Assembly (NCBI GenBank): GCA_902363535.1
Contig: CABJAE010000015.1
Span: forward strand, 1 to 48,445
DNA length: 48,445 nucleotides
From: Peptoniphilaceae bacterium
Lineage (GTDB): Bacteria; Bacillota; Clostridia; Tissierellales; Peptoniphilaceae
Direction: 5' to 3'
The position numbers and the translations under genes were made by a program. Below the pieces are notes generated by a model, which made no database searches, was not told the origin of the DNA, and worked only from the letters and a program-made list of their open reading frames with translations. Of the stretch, positions 25,957 through 34,056 are shown piece after piece; position 1 is the stretch's first letter; the number at the start of each line of letters is the position of its first letter.

Positions 25957-27033
25957 TTAAAAATCGACTTTGTCCAATATGCCCTTGGCTTCGGCGATGA
26001 CCAGGCCGTAATTGGTGACGGGGACGTTTTTTTCACAGGCCTTGGCCACCCGGGCCTGCACCACGGGCCGCTGAAACATGCAGCTGCCGCACATAATGAT
26101 CAAATCGTAATCGCCGACAGTTTCCGGGAAACTCAATCCCCGGGTAAAGTCTACGGTGATCTCCTCGCCCAAGCGCTTTCTGAGCATGGCGGGGATTTTG
26201 ACCCGGCCAATGTCTTCTTCCTTGGGCGCGTGGGTGCAGGCCTCCGCCATAAGGATCTTCGCATCGGGCGGCAAGCTGCGCAAGGTCTTCGCTCCCTGAA
26301 CCATAATGTCGATGTCGCCCTTGGCGCGAGCGAACAAGATGGAAAAGGACGTGATCTTGGATTCCGCCGGCTTTTTCTTATACACTTCCGAAAAAACTTG
26401 GGAGTCGGTGACGATCCAATCCGGCGCCTCGGCCAGTTTTTCGATGGCCCCGTCCATGGTGTCCAAATCGCAAATCGTGGCGGTAAGGCCCTTATCGATG
26501 ACTTCTCTCAAGGCCTGTACTTGGGGCAAGATCAACCGCCCCTTCGGCGCCGATTCGTCTTGAGGCATAACGAAGAGCAGGTGTTCTCCCATGTCCATGC
26601 CGTCGAAAAGGCCCGGGGCCTTCTTTTTTTCCTTGAAGAGGGCCGTAAGGGAATTTAAAATTTCATTCCGCTCGGGAAAGGGGCGATTGAGTTTTAATAC
26701 GGGCAGATCTTTTTTCGCCAAAGGCTCCAGAATATCGTCGCCCACCTCGCCGATTAAAATGGCACCGTCGATTTCATCCACCACTTTCATGGTGCGTGCC
26801 ACCCGCGCTTCGCCGAGCTCCGTTTCATCGGCGGTGCCCGCCGTGTCGATAAAGGTCACCGGCCCCAGACCGTCCACTTCCATGTTCTTATACACCGGAT
26901 CCGTGGTGGTGCCCGGCTTCGACGAAACCATGGAGGTGGTTTGCTCCGTAAGCAGATTCATTAAAGTGCTTTTTCCGCTGTTGGTCTTTCCGAAAATGGC
27001 GATGTGCAGCCGAAGTCCTCTTTGCGTTTCCAT
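25957..27033 (-). CDS. hydF: [FeFe]-hydrogenase H-cluster maturation GTPase HydF
   Basis: The 358-residue scaffold protein assembles the 2Fe subcluster made by HydE and HydG and delivers it to the hydrogenase. The N-terminal GTPase shows FGKTNSGKSTLMNLL (P-loop), TTTDPV and FIDTAGTADETELG. The C-terminal cluster site has Cys266-x-His268 and Cys315-x2-Cys318 (MCGSC). The usual family pattern is CxH...HCxxC; here Met314 stands where the second His is expected. The protein is a little shorter than most HydF. It follows hydG with a one-base gap in the maturation operon. Confidence 0.95.
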   Translation of the reverse strand: METQRGLRLHIAIFGKTNSGKSTLMNLLTEQTTSMVSSKPGTTTDPVYKNMEVDGLGPVTFIDTAGTADETELGEARVARTMKVVDEIDGAILIGEVGDDILEPLAKKDLPVLKLNRPFPERNEILNSLTALFKEKKKAPGLFDGMDMGEHLLFVMPQDESAPKGRLILPQVQALREVIDKGLTATICDLDTMDGAIEKLAEAPDWIVTDSQVFSEVYKKKPAESKITSFSILFARAKGDIDIMVQGAKTLRSLPPDAKILMAEACTHAPKEEDIGRVKIPAMLRKRLGEEITVDFTRGLSFPETVGDYDLIIMCGSCMFQRPVVQARVAKACEKNVPVTNYGLVIAEAKGILDKVDF

Positions 27034-27034
27034 A

Positions 27035-28450
27035 TCAGAACCTAAAGTCCCGTTCGCCGCCTTGAATGCGCTTCACGTATTCAGCGGCTTTTTCCCGCAG
27101 ATCGTCCCGTTCCACATCCTTTAAGAAGTCGTGGATCTTTTCTTCGCCTAATTGGCGGGTATCGTCGGCGGCGTAGTCGGAGAGGTATTCCTGCAGGGTC
27201 ATAATGGCGTTTGGCTGACAGAATTTGGCGATTTGGAAGCTCTTCACTTCTTCCATAAAGGTTTCGCCGGTGCGTCCCGCCCGATAGCAGGCCGTGCAGA
27301 AACTGGGCAGATAGCCTAAGTCCAGGAGCCAGTGGATGACTTCATCGAGGCTGCGGCAGTCGTCGGTGTCGAATTGGGCGGAGTTGTCTTCCTCTCTCGA
27401 TTCGTCGTAGCCGCCGACAGAGGTTTTGGAGCCGCCGCTAATTTGGGATACGCCCAGTTCCAGAGCCTTTTTGCGCATTTCCTGACTTTCCCGCGTGGAG
27501 ATAATCATGCCCGTGTAGGGAACGGCCACGCGAATCAAGGCGATAATGTCTTCGAAAATTTCATCGGGCACGCCGTTTTCAAATTCGTCGGGGTCGATGT
27601 CGTCAGCGGGGCGAATCCGGGGCACGGAAATGGTGTGGGGTCCCACGCCCTTGTAAGCTTCCAAGTGTTCCGCGTGCATTAATTGGCCCACGAAGTCGTA
27701 GGGATAATTGTTCAGGCCGTACAAGACGCCGAGGCCCACGTCGTCGATGCCCCCTTCCATGGCGCGGTCCATGGCTTCCGTGTGGTAGGCCCAGTTGGAT
27801 TTCGGTCCCGTCGGGTGCAGGGCTTCGTAATTTTCCTTGTGGTAAGTTTCTTGGAACAAAATGTAGGTGCCGATTTCCGCTTCTTTCAGCTTTCTGTAAT
27901 TTTCCACGGTGGTGGCCGCGATGTTTACATTGACGCGGCGAATGGCGCCGTTTTTGTGCTTAATGGAGTAAATGGTCTTGATGCTTTCCAAGACGTATTC
28001 GATGGGATTGTTCACCGGATCTTCGCCGAGCTCCAGTGCCAGGCGCTTGTGGCCCAAGTCTTGAAGGGCGATAACTTCCTTTTCGATTTGTTCCTGCGTA
28101 AGCTTGACTCGGTCCAAGTTTTTGTTTTTGTAGTGGTAGGGGCAGTAGACGCAGCCGTTGACGCAGTAGTTGGATAGATACAAGGGCGCGAAAAGCACGA
28201 TGCGATTGCCGTAGTATTTCTTTTTAATGTCTCTCGCCAATTGACGGAAGGATTCCCGAATGTCATCCAGCTCCGACATTAAAAGAACCGCCGCTTCCCG
28301 GTGGTCCAGGCCCTCCATCTTCCGGCCTTTTTCTAAAATCGCCTCTTGCATTTCGCGGTTTGTGCGATTGGCGTTGGCCTCTTCCAGCGTGGCCATAATT
28401 TCGTCGTGATTGATAAATTCCTCTGCCTTTGCAGACATTTTATTGTACAT
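27035..28450 (-). CDS. hydG: [FeFe]-hydrogenase maturation radical SAM tyrosine lyase HydG
   Basis: The 471-residue enzyme cleaves tyrosine to p-cresol, CO and cyanide for the H-cluster. The radical-SAM CX3CX2C motif is at Cys96, Cys100 and Cys103 (NYCVNGCVYCPY). The C-terminal motif CTAC followed 22 residues later by another Cys (IAKFC) matches the CX2CX22C site of the auxiliary dangler-iron cluster, which separates HydG from ThiH. It overlaps hydE by 11 bases, and both cluster sites are complete. Confidence 0.97.
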   Translation of the reverse strand: MYNKMSAKAEEFINHDEIMATLEEANANRTNREMQEAILEKGRKMEGLDHREAAVLLMSELDDIRESFRQLARDIKKKYYGNRIVLFAPLYLSNYCVNGCVYCPYHYKNKNLDRVKLTQEQIEKEVIALQDLGHKRLALELGEDPVNNPIEYVLESIKTIYSIKHKNGAIRRVNVNIAATTVENYRKLKEAEIGTYILFQETYHKENYEALHPTGPKSNWAYHTEAMDRAMEGGIDDVGLGVLYGLNNYPYDFVGQLMHAEHLEAYKGVGPHTISVPRIRPADDIDPDEFENGVPDEIFEDIIALIRVAVPYTGMIISTRESQEMRKKALELGVSQISGGSKTSVGGYDESREEDNSAQFDTDDCRSLDEVIHWLLDLGYLPSFCTACYRAGRTGETFMEEVKSFQIAKFCQPNAIMTLQEYLSDYAADDTRQLGEEKIHDFLKDVERDDLREKAAEYVKRIQGGERDFRF

Positions 28451-29498
28451 TGTGGTTCTCCCTTCCCGTAAAATCTCCTCGACTCATAACAATTTCATAA
28501 CCCAATTGGGCAATTTGCTCTTTTAAATCCCTTAAGTTTTCCGCCGCTTCCAAGGCAAAGGCCGCCTTGTTGTCGTATAGGGCGTAGCTTTTTCGCACCC
28601 TGGGCGGCGACAGATTGGGCATAAACACATTGGCCCCGGCTAAAATGCCTCGGTTGCGTCCGTCTTCGGCCAAGGTCTGCATGGCGGTGGTAGACGGAAT
28701 GTTTGCCGTGGGAAAAAGCAAGCGCAAAATGGCGATACACATGGCCGTCAGCTCCACGCTGCCGTTTTCGAAATCGCGAAAGGGCGTGGCGTGGTGGCGC
28801 ACATAGGGCCCGATGCCGATCATGGCCGGTTGAAATTCTTGGAGGAACATAAAGTCCTCCACCAAATTATCAATGGTCTGATAAGGGCTGCCCACCATAA
28901 AGCCGCTTCCCACCTGGTAGCCCAAGGCCTTTAAGTCCATCAGGCACTTCATCCGCTTTTGCTGATCCATTTCTTTCGGATGCAGCTTCTTGTAATGGGC
29001 GGGATCGTAGGTTTCGTGGCGCAACAAAAAGCGGTCGGCGCCGGCTTCTTTTAATCGGGCGTAGCTTTCCATGCTCCGCTCGCCGACGGAGAGGGTAATG
29101 GCGCAGCTCGGCTGAATCTTTTTGATTCGCCGCACCCAATCCGCCAAGCGCTCGTCGGTAAAGTAGGCGTCTTCGCCTCCTTGGAGGACGAAGGTTTGAA
29201 ATCCAGCCTCGGCACCGACGGCCACAGCCGACTCCAGCTCTTCGGGGGTGATTCGGTAGCGCTCGACCTCGTCGTTGTCCCGGCGAATGCCGCAGTAGTA
29301 GCAATTGTTATGGCAATGATTTGTAAATTCAATTAAACCGCGCACGTAAATCTTTTTGTGGAAGTGCAGGTCGGTGATGGCTCGCGCCTTTTCAAAGACC
29401 GCCTCTTCCACCGCCTCGCGGTTTTCGAGTAAATAGCGTATGTCGTCTCTCTCCAGGCCTCGGCCTTCATCTACTTTTCTGAATATTCCCTGAATCAT
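28440..29498 (-). CDS. hydE: [FeFe]-hydrogenase maturation radical SAM enzyme HydE
   Basis: The 352-residue enzyme works on the HydG product to build the azadithiolate-bridged subcluster. The radical-SAM motif is Cys62, Cys66 and Cys69 (NHCHNNCYYCG), and the barrel continues with VLQGGEDAYF and the family segment GSGFMVGSPYQT. It begins with an ATGA overlap on the TM1266-family gene, so the two are translated together. Confidence 0.96.
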   Translation of the reverse strand: MIQGIFRKVDEGRGLERDDIRYLLENREAVEEAVFEKARAITDLHFHKKIYVRGLIEFTNHCHNNCYYCGIRRDNDEVERYRITPEELESAVAVGAEAGFQTFVLQGGEDAYFTDERLADWVRRIKKIQPSCAITLSVGERSMESYARLKEAGADRFLLRHETYDPAHYKKLHPKEMDQQKRMKCLMDLKALGYQVGSGFMVGSPYQTIDNLVEDFMFLQEFQPAMIGIGPYVRHHATPFRDFENGSVELTAMCIAILRLLFPTANIPSTTAMQTLAEDGRNRGILAGANVFMPNLSPPRVRKSYALYDNKAAFALEAAENLRDLKEQIAQLGYEIVMSRGDFTGRENHNVQ

Positions 29499-29755
29499 AG
29501 ATCCCCGGCCAAGGTGGTTCGTACAGTGACGTCCTCCAGCATGCCCAGTTTTCCCGACAGGGCGTTTATTTTATCTTGTTTGCCGTCGACGACGACACTG
29601 ATGAGTGACAATCCGCGTTTCGGGTAGGGAATGCCCAATCGTCCTACGATAATGTCCCGCTCCTCGTGTAAGAGATCGTTGATCCTCTTAATGGTTTCAC
29701 CGGAGCCGGTCTCGACGATAATGGCGATAATTCCCAATTTTTCGTTCATAGACAC
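29495..29755 (-). CDS. TM1266-family protein (putative iron-only hydrogenase system regulator)
   Basis: The 86-residue protein is an ACT-like ferredoxin fold with GIIAIIVETGSGETIKRIN and a central IVGRLGIPYPKRGLSLISVVVDG. It matches the small protein that accompanies hydEFG genes in anaerobes and is thought to regulate the hydrogenase system; no biochemical role is established from sequence. It is the first gene of the operon, has AGGAGG six bases upstream, and overlaps hydE by four bases. Confidence 0.9.
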   Translation of the reverse strand: MSMNEKLGIIAIIVETGSGETIKRINDLLHEERDIIVGRLGIPYPKRGLSLISVVVDGKQDKINALSGKLGMLEDVTVRTTLAGDL

Positions 29756-29955
29756 CTCCTACCTCTTCCCCAAGGGCGAACCTTTCGGAAAAGGAACTCT
29801 TTCTACTTCTTACTTTCTTCATTTTAGCACAGCGGGGGCGATTCGCCACCCTGCGAGGAGAATTTTAGATATTTTTTTCACCAATTCACTTCTTCTCCCG
29901 TTATCGGCAAGAAAAAAGAGCCGGTCCCCCGACTCTTTTACAAGATTTTCAAGAC
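29756..29955 (-). promoter_or_regulatory. Intergenic control region upstream of the hyd maturation operon
   Basis: On the minus strand TGCTAAAAT (29821-29829) is a TGn-extended -10 box about 70 bases before the first gene. It is preceded by the perfect palindrome GGCGAATCGCC (29837-29847), extended outward by further complementary G/C runs to about 29832-29854. This palindrome covers the usual spacer/-35 zone and could be an operator. The upstream part of the interval holds the terminator of the PPC-domain gene (29911-29940). Confidence 0.55.
29911..29940 (-). terminator. Terminator of the nup/PPC unit
   Basis: AAAGAGTCGG and CCGGCTCTTT pair around GGGA on the minus strand and run into six T residues, about 15 bases after the PPC-domain gene. 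Confidence 0.85.
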
Positions 29956-30378
29956 TTAAAAAATCATTTGGTTCACGCCGATACCGTCGTTGAACTTTCG
30001 GTCGATGGCGCCTTTAATCGGGCGAATGAAAATTTCCGCCGTCACGGAAATCACCGCCAATTGCAAGTGGCCGCCGAAGACGCGGCCTTCCGTGTTCCCC
30101 AAATTAACGTGGGCATGGAGGTAAGGCGCGCCGTCTTTTCTCGAAAGATTTCCAATCAATGAGGTGAGCTCAAAGGGCTCTTTCAACGGAATGTCGTTGT
30201 ATTTTTTCGCCTTCGTGTCCATAATTCCGATGACTACGTCGTCGGTGGCGCCAAGGCCTGTCACCGTAGCCGCCTGAATGTCTTCTTTTTCCGCCAAAGC
30301 CAAAATGCTTTCGCAAATTTCGTCGCCGGGATCCAAGCGCAGGGCGATTATGCCGTCTTCGTAAACTTTGTAATCCAT
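29956..30378 (-). CDS. PPC/DUF296-domain protein
   Basis: The 140-residue protein is a single PPC (DUF296) fold: ICESILALAEKEDIQAATVTG, the metal-binding HAHVNLG, and GGHLQLAVISVTAEIFI. In plants this domain is joined to AT-hooks; free-standing bacterial members are trimeric and of unknown function, although often labelled DNA-binding. It lies 12 bases after the nucleoside permease gene and before the terminator, so it is part of that unit. A role in nucleoside metabolism or its control is only an inference from position. Confidence 0.85.
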   Translation of the reverse strand: MDYKVYEDGIIALRLDPGDEICESILALAEKEDIQAATVTGLGATDDVVIGIMDTKAKKYNDIPLKEPFELTSLIGNLSRKDGAPYLHAHVNLGNTEGRVFGGHLQLAVISVTAEIFIRPIKGAIDRKFNDGIGVNQMIF

Positions 30379-30390
30379 GGTTCTTCTCCT

Positions 30391-31329
30391 TTACTTATTC
30401 CGCTTGTAGGGAATCCCGTTGGCGCTGGGGCCTCGGGCTTCGCCGACAAAGACGACCATGGCGAACATGGTAATCACATAGGGAAGCATGTTCAACAAAT
30501 CCGGCGCCACCGTCAAGGACGTGGAGCCCAAGAAGATGACCAGACCTTCCGCCGCGCCGAACAAGAGGCAGGCCAAAAGCGTGGTGTGGGGTTTCCAGCC
30601 GCCGAAAATCACCGCCGCCAAAGCGATAAAGCCTTGACCGGAGATCAGGGTTTCCCGGAAATTGGCAACCACGGCGAGGGATAAACTGGCGCCGCCGAGG
30701 CCGGCTAAAAAGCCAGAAGTCAAGACGCCGATGTATTTGATTTTATAGACGTCCACGCCCAAGGTTTCCGCCGCGTGAGGGTGCTCACCGACGGAGCGAA
30801 TCCTGAGGCCCAATTTCGTCTTGTAGAGGATGAAGTAAACCAATGCCACGACGACAAAGGCGATGTAGACCGTAATGTATTGGCCGAAAATAATGTCGGG
30901 AGCGCTCCCCGCGGGGAAGACATTGCTTAAAACCCGCGGCATTTTATTTTTCAGCGGAATGGGCTTGGTCATGGCCGCGCCGTCGAAAAACATGCGGGCG
31001 AGAAATATCGCAAGGCCCGGCCCGAGTAGGTTCAGTGCCGTCCCGCTGACCACGTGGTCGGCGCCGAAGTGGATGGTGGCGATGCCGTGCAAAAGGGCGA
31101 TGCCCATGCCGCCGAGGCCGGCGCAGAGAAAAGCGATCCAGGGATTGCCTACATAGTAGCCCACGGTGGCGCCGACAACGGCACCGATGGTCATCATGCC
31201 TTCCAAGCCGATGTTGACGACGCCGGTGTTTTCACTGACGACGCCGCCCATGGCCGTGTAGATTAAAGGAGCGGCGTAGAGGAGCGTAATGCCTAAGATG
31301 CCGGCAAAGCCCATGATAAAATTATCCAA
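30391..31329 (-). CDS. nupQ: Nucleoside ABC transporter permease (NupQ/YufQ-like)
   Basis: The 312-residue integral membrane protein has about 8-9 transmembrane segments and belongs to the branched-chain/ribose-type permeases (NTGVVNIGLEGMMTIGAVVG, RSVGEHPHAAETLGVD, GFIALAAVIFGGW). The likely start is TTG at 31329, which sits 6 bases after AGGAGGGG and overlaps the stop of the previous permease gene by 8 bases; a start further upstream has no ribosome site. It pairs with the next permease to form the channel used by NupO and BmpA. Confidence 0.9.
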   Translation of the reverse strand: MDNFIMGFAGILGITLLYAAPLIYTAMGGVVSENTGVVNIGLEGMMTIGAVVGATVGYYVGNPWIAFLCAGLGGMGIALLHGIATIHFGADHVVSGTALNLLGPGLAIFLARMFFDGAAMTKPIPLKNKMPRVLSNVFPAGSAPDIIFGQYITVYIAFVVVALVYFILYKTKLGLRIRSVGEHPHAAETLGVDVYKIKYIGVLTSGFLAGLGGASLSLAVVANFRETLISGQGFIALAAVIFGGWKPHTTLLACLLFGAAEGLVIFLGSTSLTVAPDLLNMLPYVITMFAMVVFVGEARGPSANGIPYKRNK

Positions 31330-32434
31330 TTTGTTCCCCTCCTTTTTCTTTCTTCGATGCAAAGCGCGTGCGAATCCAATCCATAAATTGCGGCATGGCG
31401 ATAAACAAGACGATAATTCCGATGACGATATTAATGACTTCCGACGGGGTCTTCAACGCGGAGTTGAGTTTGCCGCCGCCGTAGCTTAAGGCCGCGAACA
31501 GTATCCCCGAAGGGATGCAGGCAATGGGATGGTTGGCCGCGATTAAGGACACGGCGATGCCGTTAAAGCCGTAGCCCTGTTGGGCCGCCAAAAGGCCGAT
31601 GTTTTGCGACACGCCTAAAACCTGTACCGCACCGGCCAGGCCCGCCAGGCCGCCGGAAATGGCCATGGAGATCATGGTGTTCTTTTTAATGTCGATGCCG
31701 CCGTATTCCGCCGCGAAGCGGTTGAAGCCCACGGCTTTCAGTTGATAGCCCAAGGTGGTTTTTTTCAAAATAAACCAGGCCAGGACGGCGACGATAATGG
31801 CGATGAAAATCCCCCAGTGAATGGGCGGATTCAAGATGCCGCGGAGAAATTCGTTGTTCTTCAACACGGCGCGCCCGGCCTCGGAGCGCTTCCACTCGTT
31901 TAAAATGCGGATGCTCGCCGAGGGCTGAATATTAAATGAATAGTTGCTGTCGGGCTTTCTCAAGAAAGCTTTGGTGAGCATGTAGTTGCTCAAGTAAAAG
32001 GCAACCCAGTTCAACATAATGGACGAGATAACTTCGTTGACGCCGCGCTTCGCCTTAAACAGGCCCACGAGACCGCCCCACAGAGCGCCGAATACAATGC
32101 CGACCAAGAGGGCCACGATGCCGTGAATCACCGGCGGCAAGTGAAGTACCACCCCGGCGATGACTGCGGCGAGGCTGCCCATAATGAACTGGCCTTCCGC
32201 GCCGATGTTAAAGATCCCCGTTTGAAAGGCGAAGGCCACGGCGATCCCCGTTAAAATAATGGGGACGGCTTCCACAATGGTCCAAGAGATGAACTTCGGC
32301 TTGCCGAAAGCGCCTAAAATCATGACCTTGTAGGCCTCCAGAGGATTGACTCCGACCAGGGCGAAGATCACGGCCCCGACGACCAAGCCCAAGAGGATGG
32401 ACATGCCGGTATAATATAGCATTTTTTTATTCAC
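31322..32434 (-). CDS. nupP: Nucleoside ABC transporter permease (NupP/YufP-like)
   Basis: The 370-residue membrane protein has about 9-10 transmembrane segments and the family core FNIGAEGQFIMGSLAAVIAG and GVNEVISSIMLNWVAFYLSNY. A GTG at 32434 is taken as the start because it lies eight bases after GGGAGG and overlaps the end of nupO by eight bases (GTGAATAA). In-frame GTG codons slightly upstream are possible. It works with NupQ in an importer of guanosine and related nucleosides. Confidence 0.9.
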   Translation of the reverse strand: MNKKMLYYTGMSILLGLVVGAVIFALVGVNPLEAYKVMILGAFGKPKFISWTIVEAVPIILTGIAVAFAFQTGIFNIGAEGQFIMGSLAAVIAGVVLHLPPVIHGIVALLVGIVFGALWGGLVGLFKAKRGVNEVISSIMLNWVAFYLSNYMLTKAFLRKPDSNYSFNIQPSASIRILNEWKRSEAGRAVLKNNEFLRGILNPPIHWGIFIAIIVAVLAWFILKKTTLGYQLKAVGFNRFAAEYGGIDIKKNTMISMAISGGLAGLAGAVQVLGVSQNIGLLAAQQGYGFNGIAVSLIAANHPIACIPSGILFAALSYGGGKLNSALKTPSEVINIVIGIIVLFIAMPQFMDWIRTRFASKKEKGGEQIG

Positions 32435-33956
32435 TGTCCACACCTCCCGCCATGTAGTAGCCCAGTTCCTTTTGATCCGCTTCCCCTTCGTTGAAGGTCT
32501 TTGTAATGGCCCCTTCGTAAATAATGCCGATGCGATCGGACAGGCTCATAACCTCGTCGAGTTCGAAGCTCACCAAGAGCACGGCGCGGCCTTTGTCCCG
32601 CTGTTGCACCAAAAATTGGTGAATGTTTTCGATGGCGCCGACGTCCAGGCCCCGGGTGGGCTGGGCGGCGATTAACACATCGGGATCGTCGTCGATTTCC
32701 CTCGCGAGAATGACCTTTTGTTGGTTACCGCCGGAAAGATCGCCGGCCAAATAGCGGCTCTTTCTCGGGCGAATGTCAAAGGATTCCATTAACTTATCCG
32801 CGTGGGCGGTAATGGCCCCTTCCTGCAGAATGCCCTTGGAAGAGTAGGGGGCTTCGCCGTAGCTGTGAAGCACCATGTTTTCCGCCACGGTAAATTCCTG
32901 CACCAGGCCACGCTTGTTTCGGTCTTCGGGAATATTGTTCATGCCCGCCTCGCGAATGGCTTTCGGCGTGGCATTGGTGACATCTATTCCTTCGATGATC
33001 ACTTTGCCCGCTTCGATTTTTCTGAGACCCGTAATGGCTTCTAAAAATTCGCTTTGGCCGTTGCCGTCTACGCCGGCGACGCCGAAAATTTCGCCTTTTC
33101 TGACGTCTAAATTCAGTCCCTTCACCACTTCCACGCCACGCACGTCTTTGACGTGAAGGTTTTCGATGTGAAGGGCCACATCCCCGGCTTCCACGGGTTT
33201 TTTATTGACATTAAATTTGATGGCCCGTCCCACCATCATTTCGGCGAGATCGGCCTCCGTGGTGTTTGCCACATCCACCGTGTCGATGCGCTGTCCGCGG
33301 CGAATAATCGTACATTTTTCCGCCAGAGCTTTAATTTCTTTCAGCTTGTGCGTAATGATGATGATGCTCTTGCCTTCGGCGGCCAGGGCCTTAATAATGG
33401 CGATGAGCTCGTCGATTTCCTGGGGCGTTAAAACCGCCGTGGGCTCGTCGAAAATTAAAATCTCCGCATCGCGATAGAGGGCCTTCAGGATTTCCACCCG
33501 TTGCTGCATACCTACGGAAATATCTTCGATCTTGGCATCCGGATCAATTTTTAATCCGTAGCGATTGGAAAGCTCTACCACTTTTTCACGGGCGATTTTC
33601 TTGTCCAAAACCGCGCCCTTTGTGGGCTCTTCTCCTAAGATAATGTTTTCCACCACGGTAAAGGGTTGAAAGAGCATAAAGTGTTGATGCACCATGCCCA
33701 GGCCCTTTCCGATAGCGTCTTTCGGCCCCTGAAAATCCACGACTTCCCCGTTGATCTTCACTTCGCCGAAAGTCGGCTTGTACAGGCCGTACAATACATT
33801 CATCAGCGTGCTCTTGCCGGCGCCGTTTTCGCCGAGCAAGGCGTGAATTTCGCCTTTTTCCACGACGAGATCGATGCCGTCATTGGCCTTGAAATCGCCG
33901 AATAATTTCGTTATCCCGCGCATCTCTACTGCCGGCGCGAGTTTCTTTTCAACCAT
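32427..33956 (-). CDS. nupO: Nucleoside ABC transporter ATP-binding protein (NupO/YufO-like), two ABC domains
   Basis: The 509-residue protein holds two ATPase halves, as in sugar and nucleoside importers. The first has Walker A GENGAGKST (residues 42-50), a degenerate signature ISVGMQQRVE, and Walker B LIFDEPTAVLTP. The second has the reduced P-loop GVDGNGQSE and the signature LSGGNQQKV. Asymmetry of this kind is normal for the family. It has its own promoter (33984-34012) separate from bmpA, and starts at 33956 behind AAGGGGG. Confidence 0.95.
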   Translation of the reverse strand: MVEKKLAPAVEMRGITKLFGDFKANDGIDLVVEKGEIHALLGENGAGKSTLMNVLYGLYKPTFGEVKINGEVVDFQGPKDAIGKGLGMVHQHFMLFQPFTVVENIILGEEPTKGAVLDKKIAREKVVELSNRYGLKIDPDAKIEDISVGMQQRVEILKALYRDAEILIFDEPTAVLTPQEIDELIAIIKALAAEGKSIIIITHKLKEIKALAEKCTIIRRGQRIDTVDVANTTEADLAEMMVGRAIKFNVNKKPVEAGDVALHIENLHVKDVRGVEVVKGLNLDVRKGEIFGVAGVDGNGQSEFLEAITGLRKIEAGKVIIEGIDVTNATPKAIREAGMNNIPEDRNKRGLVQEFTVAENMVLHSYGEAPYSSKGILQEGAITAHADKLMESFDIRPRKSRYLAGDLSGGNQQKVILAREIDDDPDVLIAAQPTRGLDVGAIENIHQFLVQQRDKGRAVLLVSFELDEVMSLSDRIGIIYEGAITKTFNEGEADQKELGYYMAGGVDSE

Positions 33957-33983
33957 CCTTTTCCCCCTTCATCTATTGGCTTC

Positions 33984-34012
33984 ATTATACACTATCGGCA
34001 GTCGCTTTTAAA
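33984..34012 (-). promoter_or_regulatory. Promoter of nupO
   Basis: TTTAAA (34007-34012) and TATAAT (33984-33989) are 17 bases apart on the minus strand, just after the bmpA terminator. Confidence 0.7.
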
Positions 34013-34018
34013 AGGCAT

Positions 34019-34044
34019 AAAAAAAGAGGGCCGAGCCCTCTTTT
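34019..34044 (-). terminator. Terminator of bmpA
   Basis: AGAGGGC and GCCCTCT form a stem with a three-base loop on the minus strand, ending in seven T residues, directly after the bmpA stop. It likely lets the receptor gene be expressed above the transporter genes. Confidence 0.88.
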
Positions 34045-34056
34045 TCGCGATCAAAT

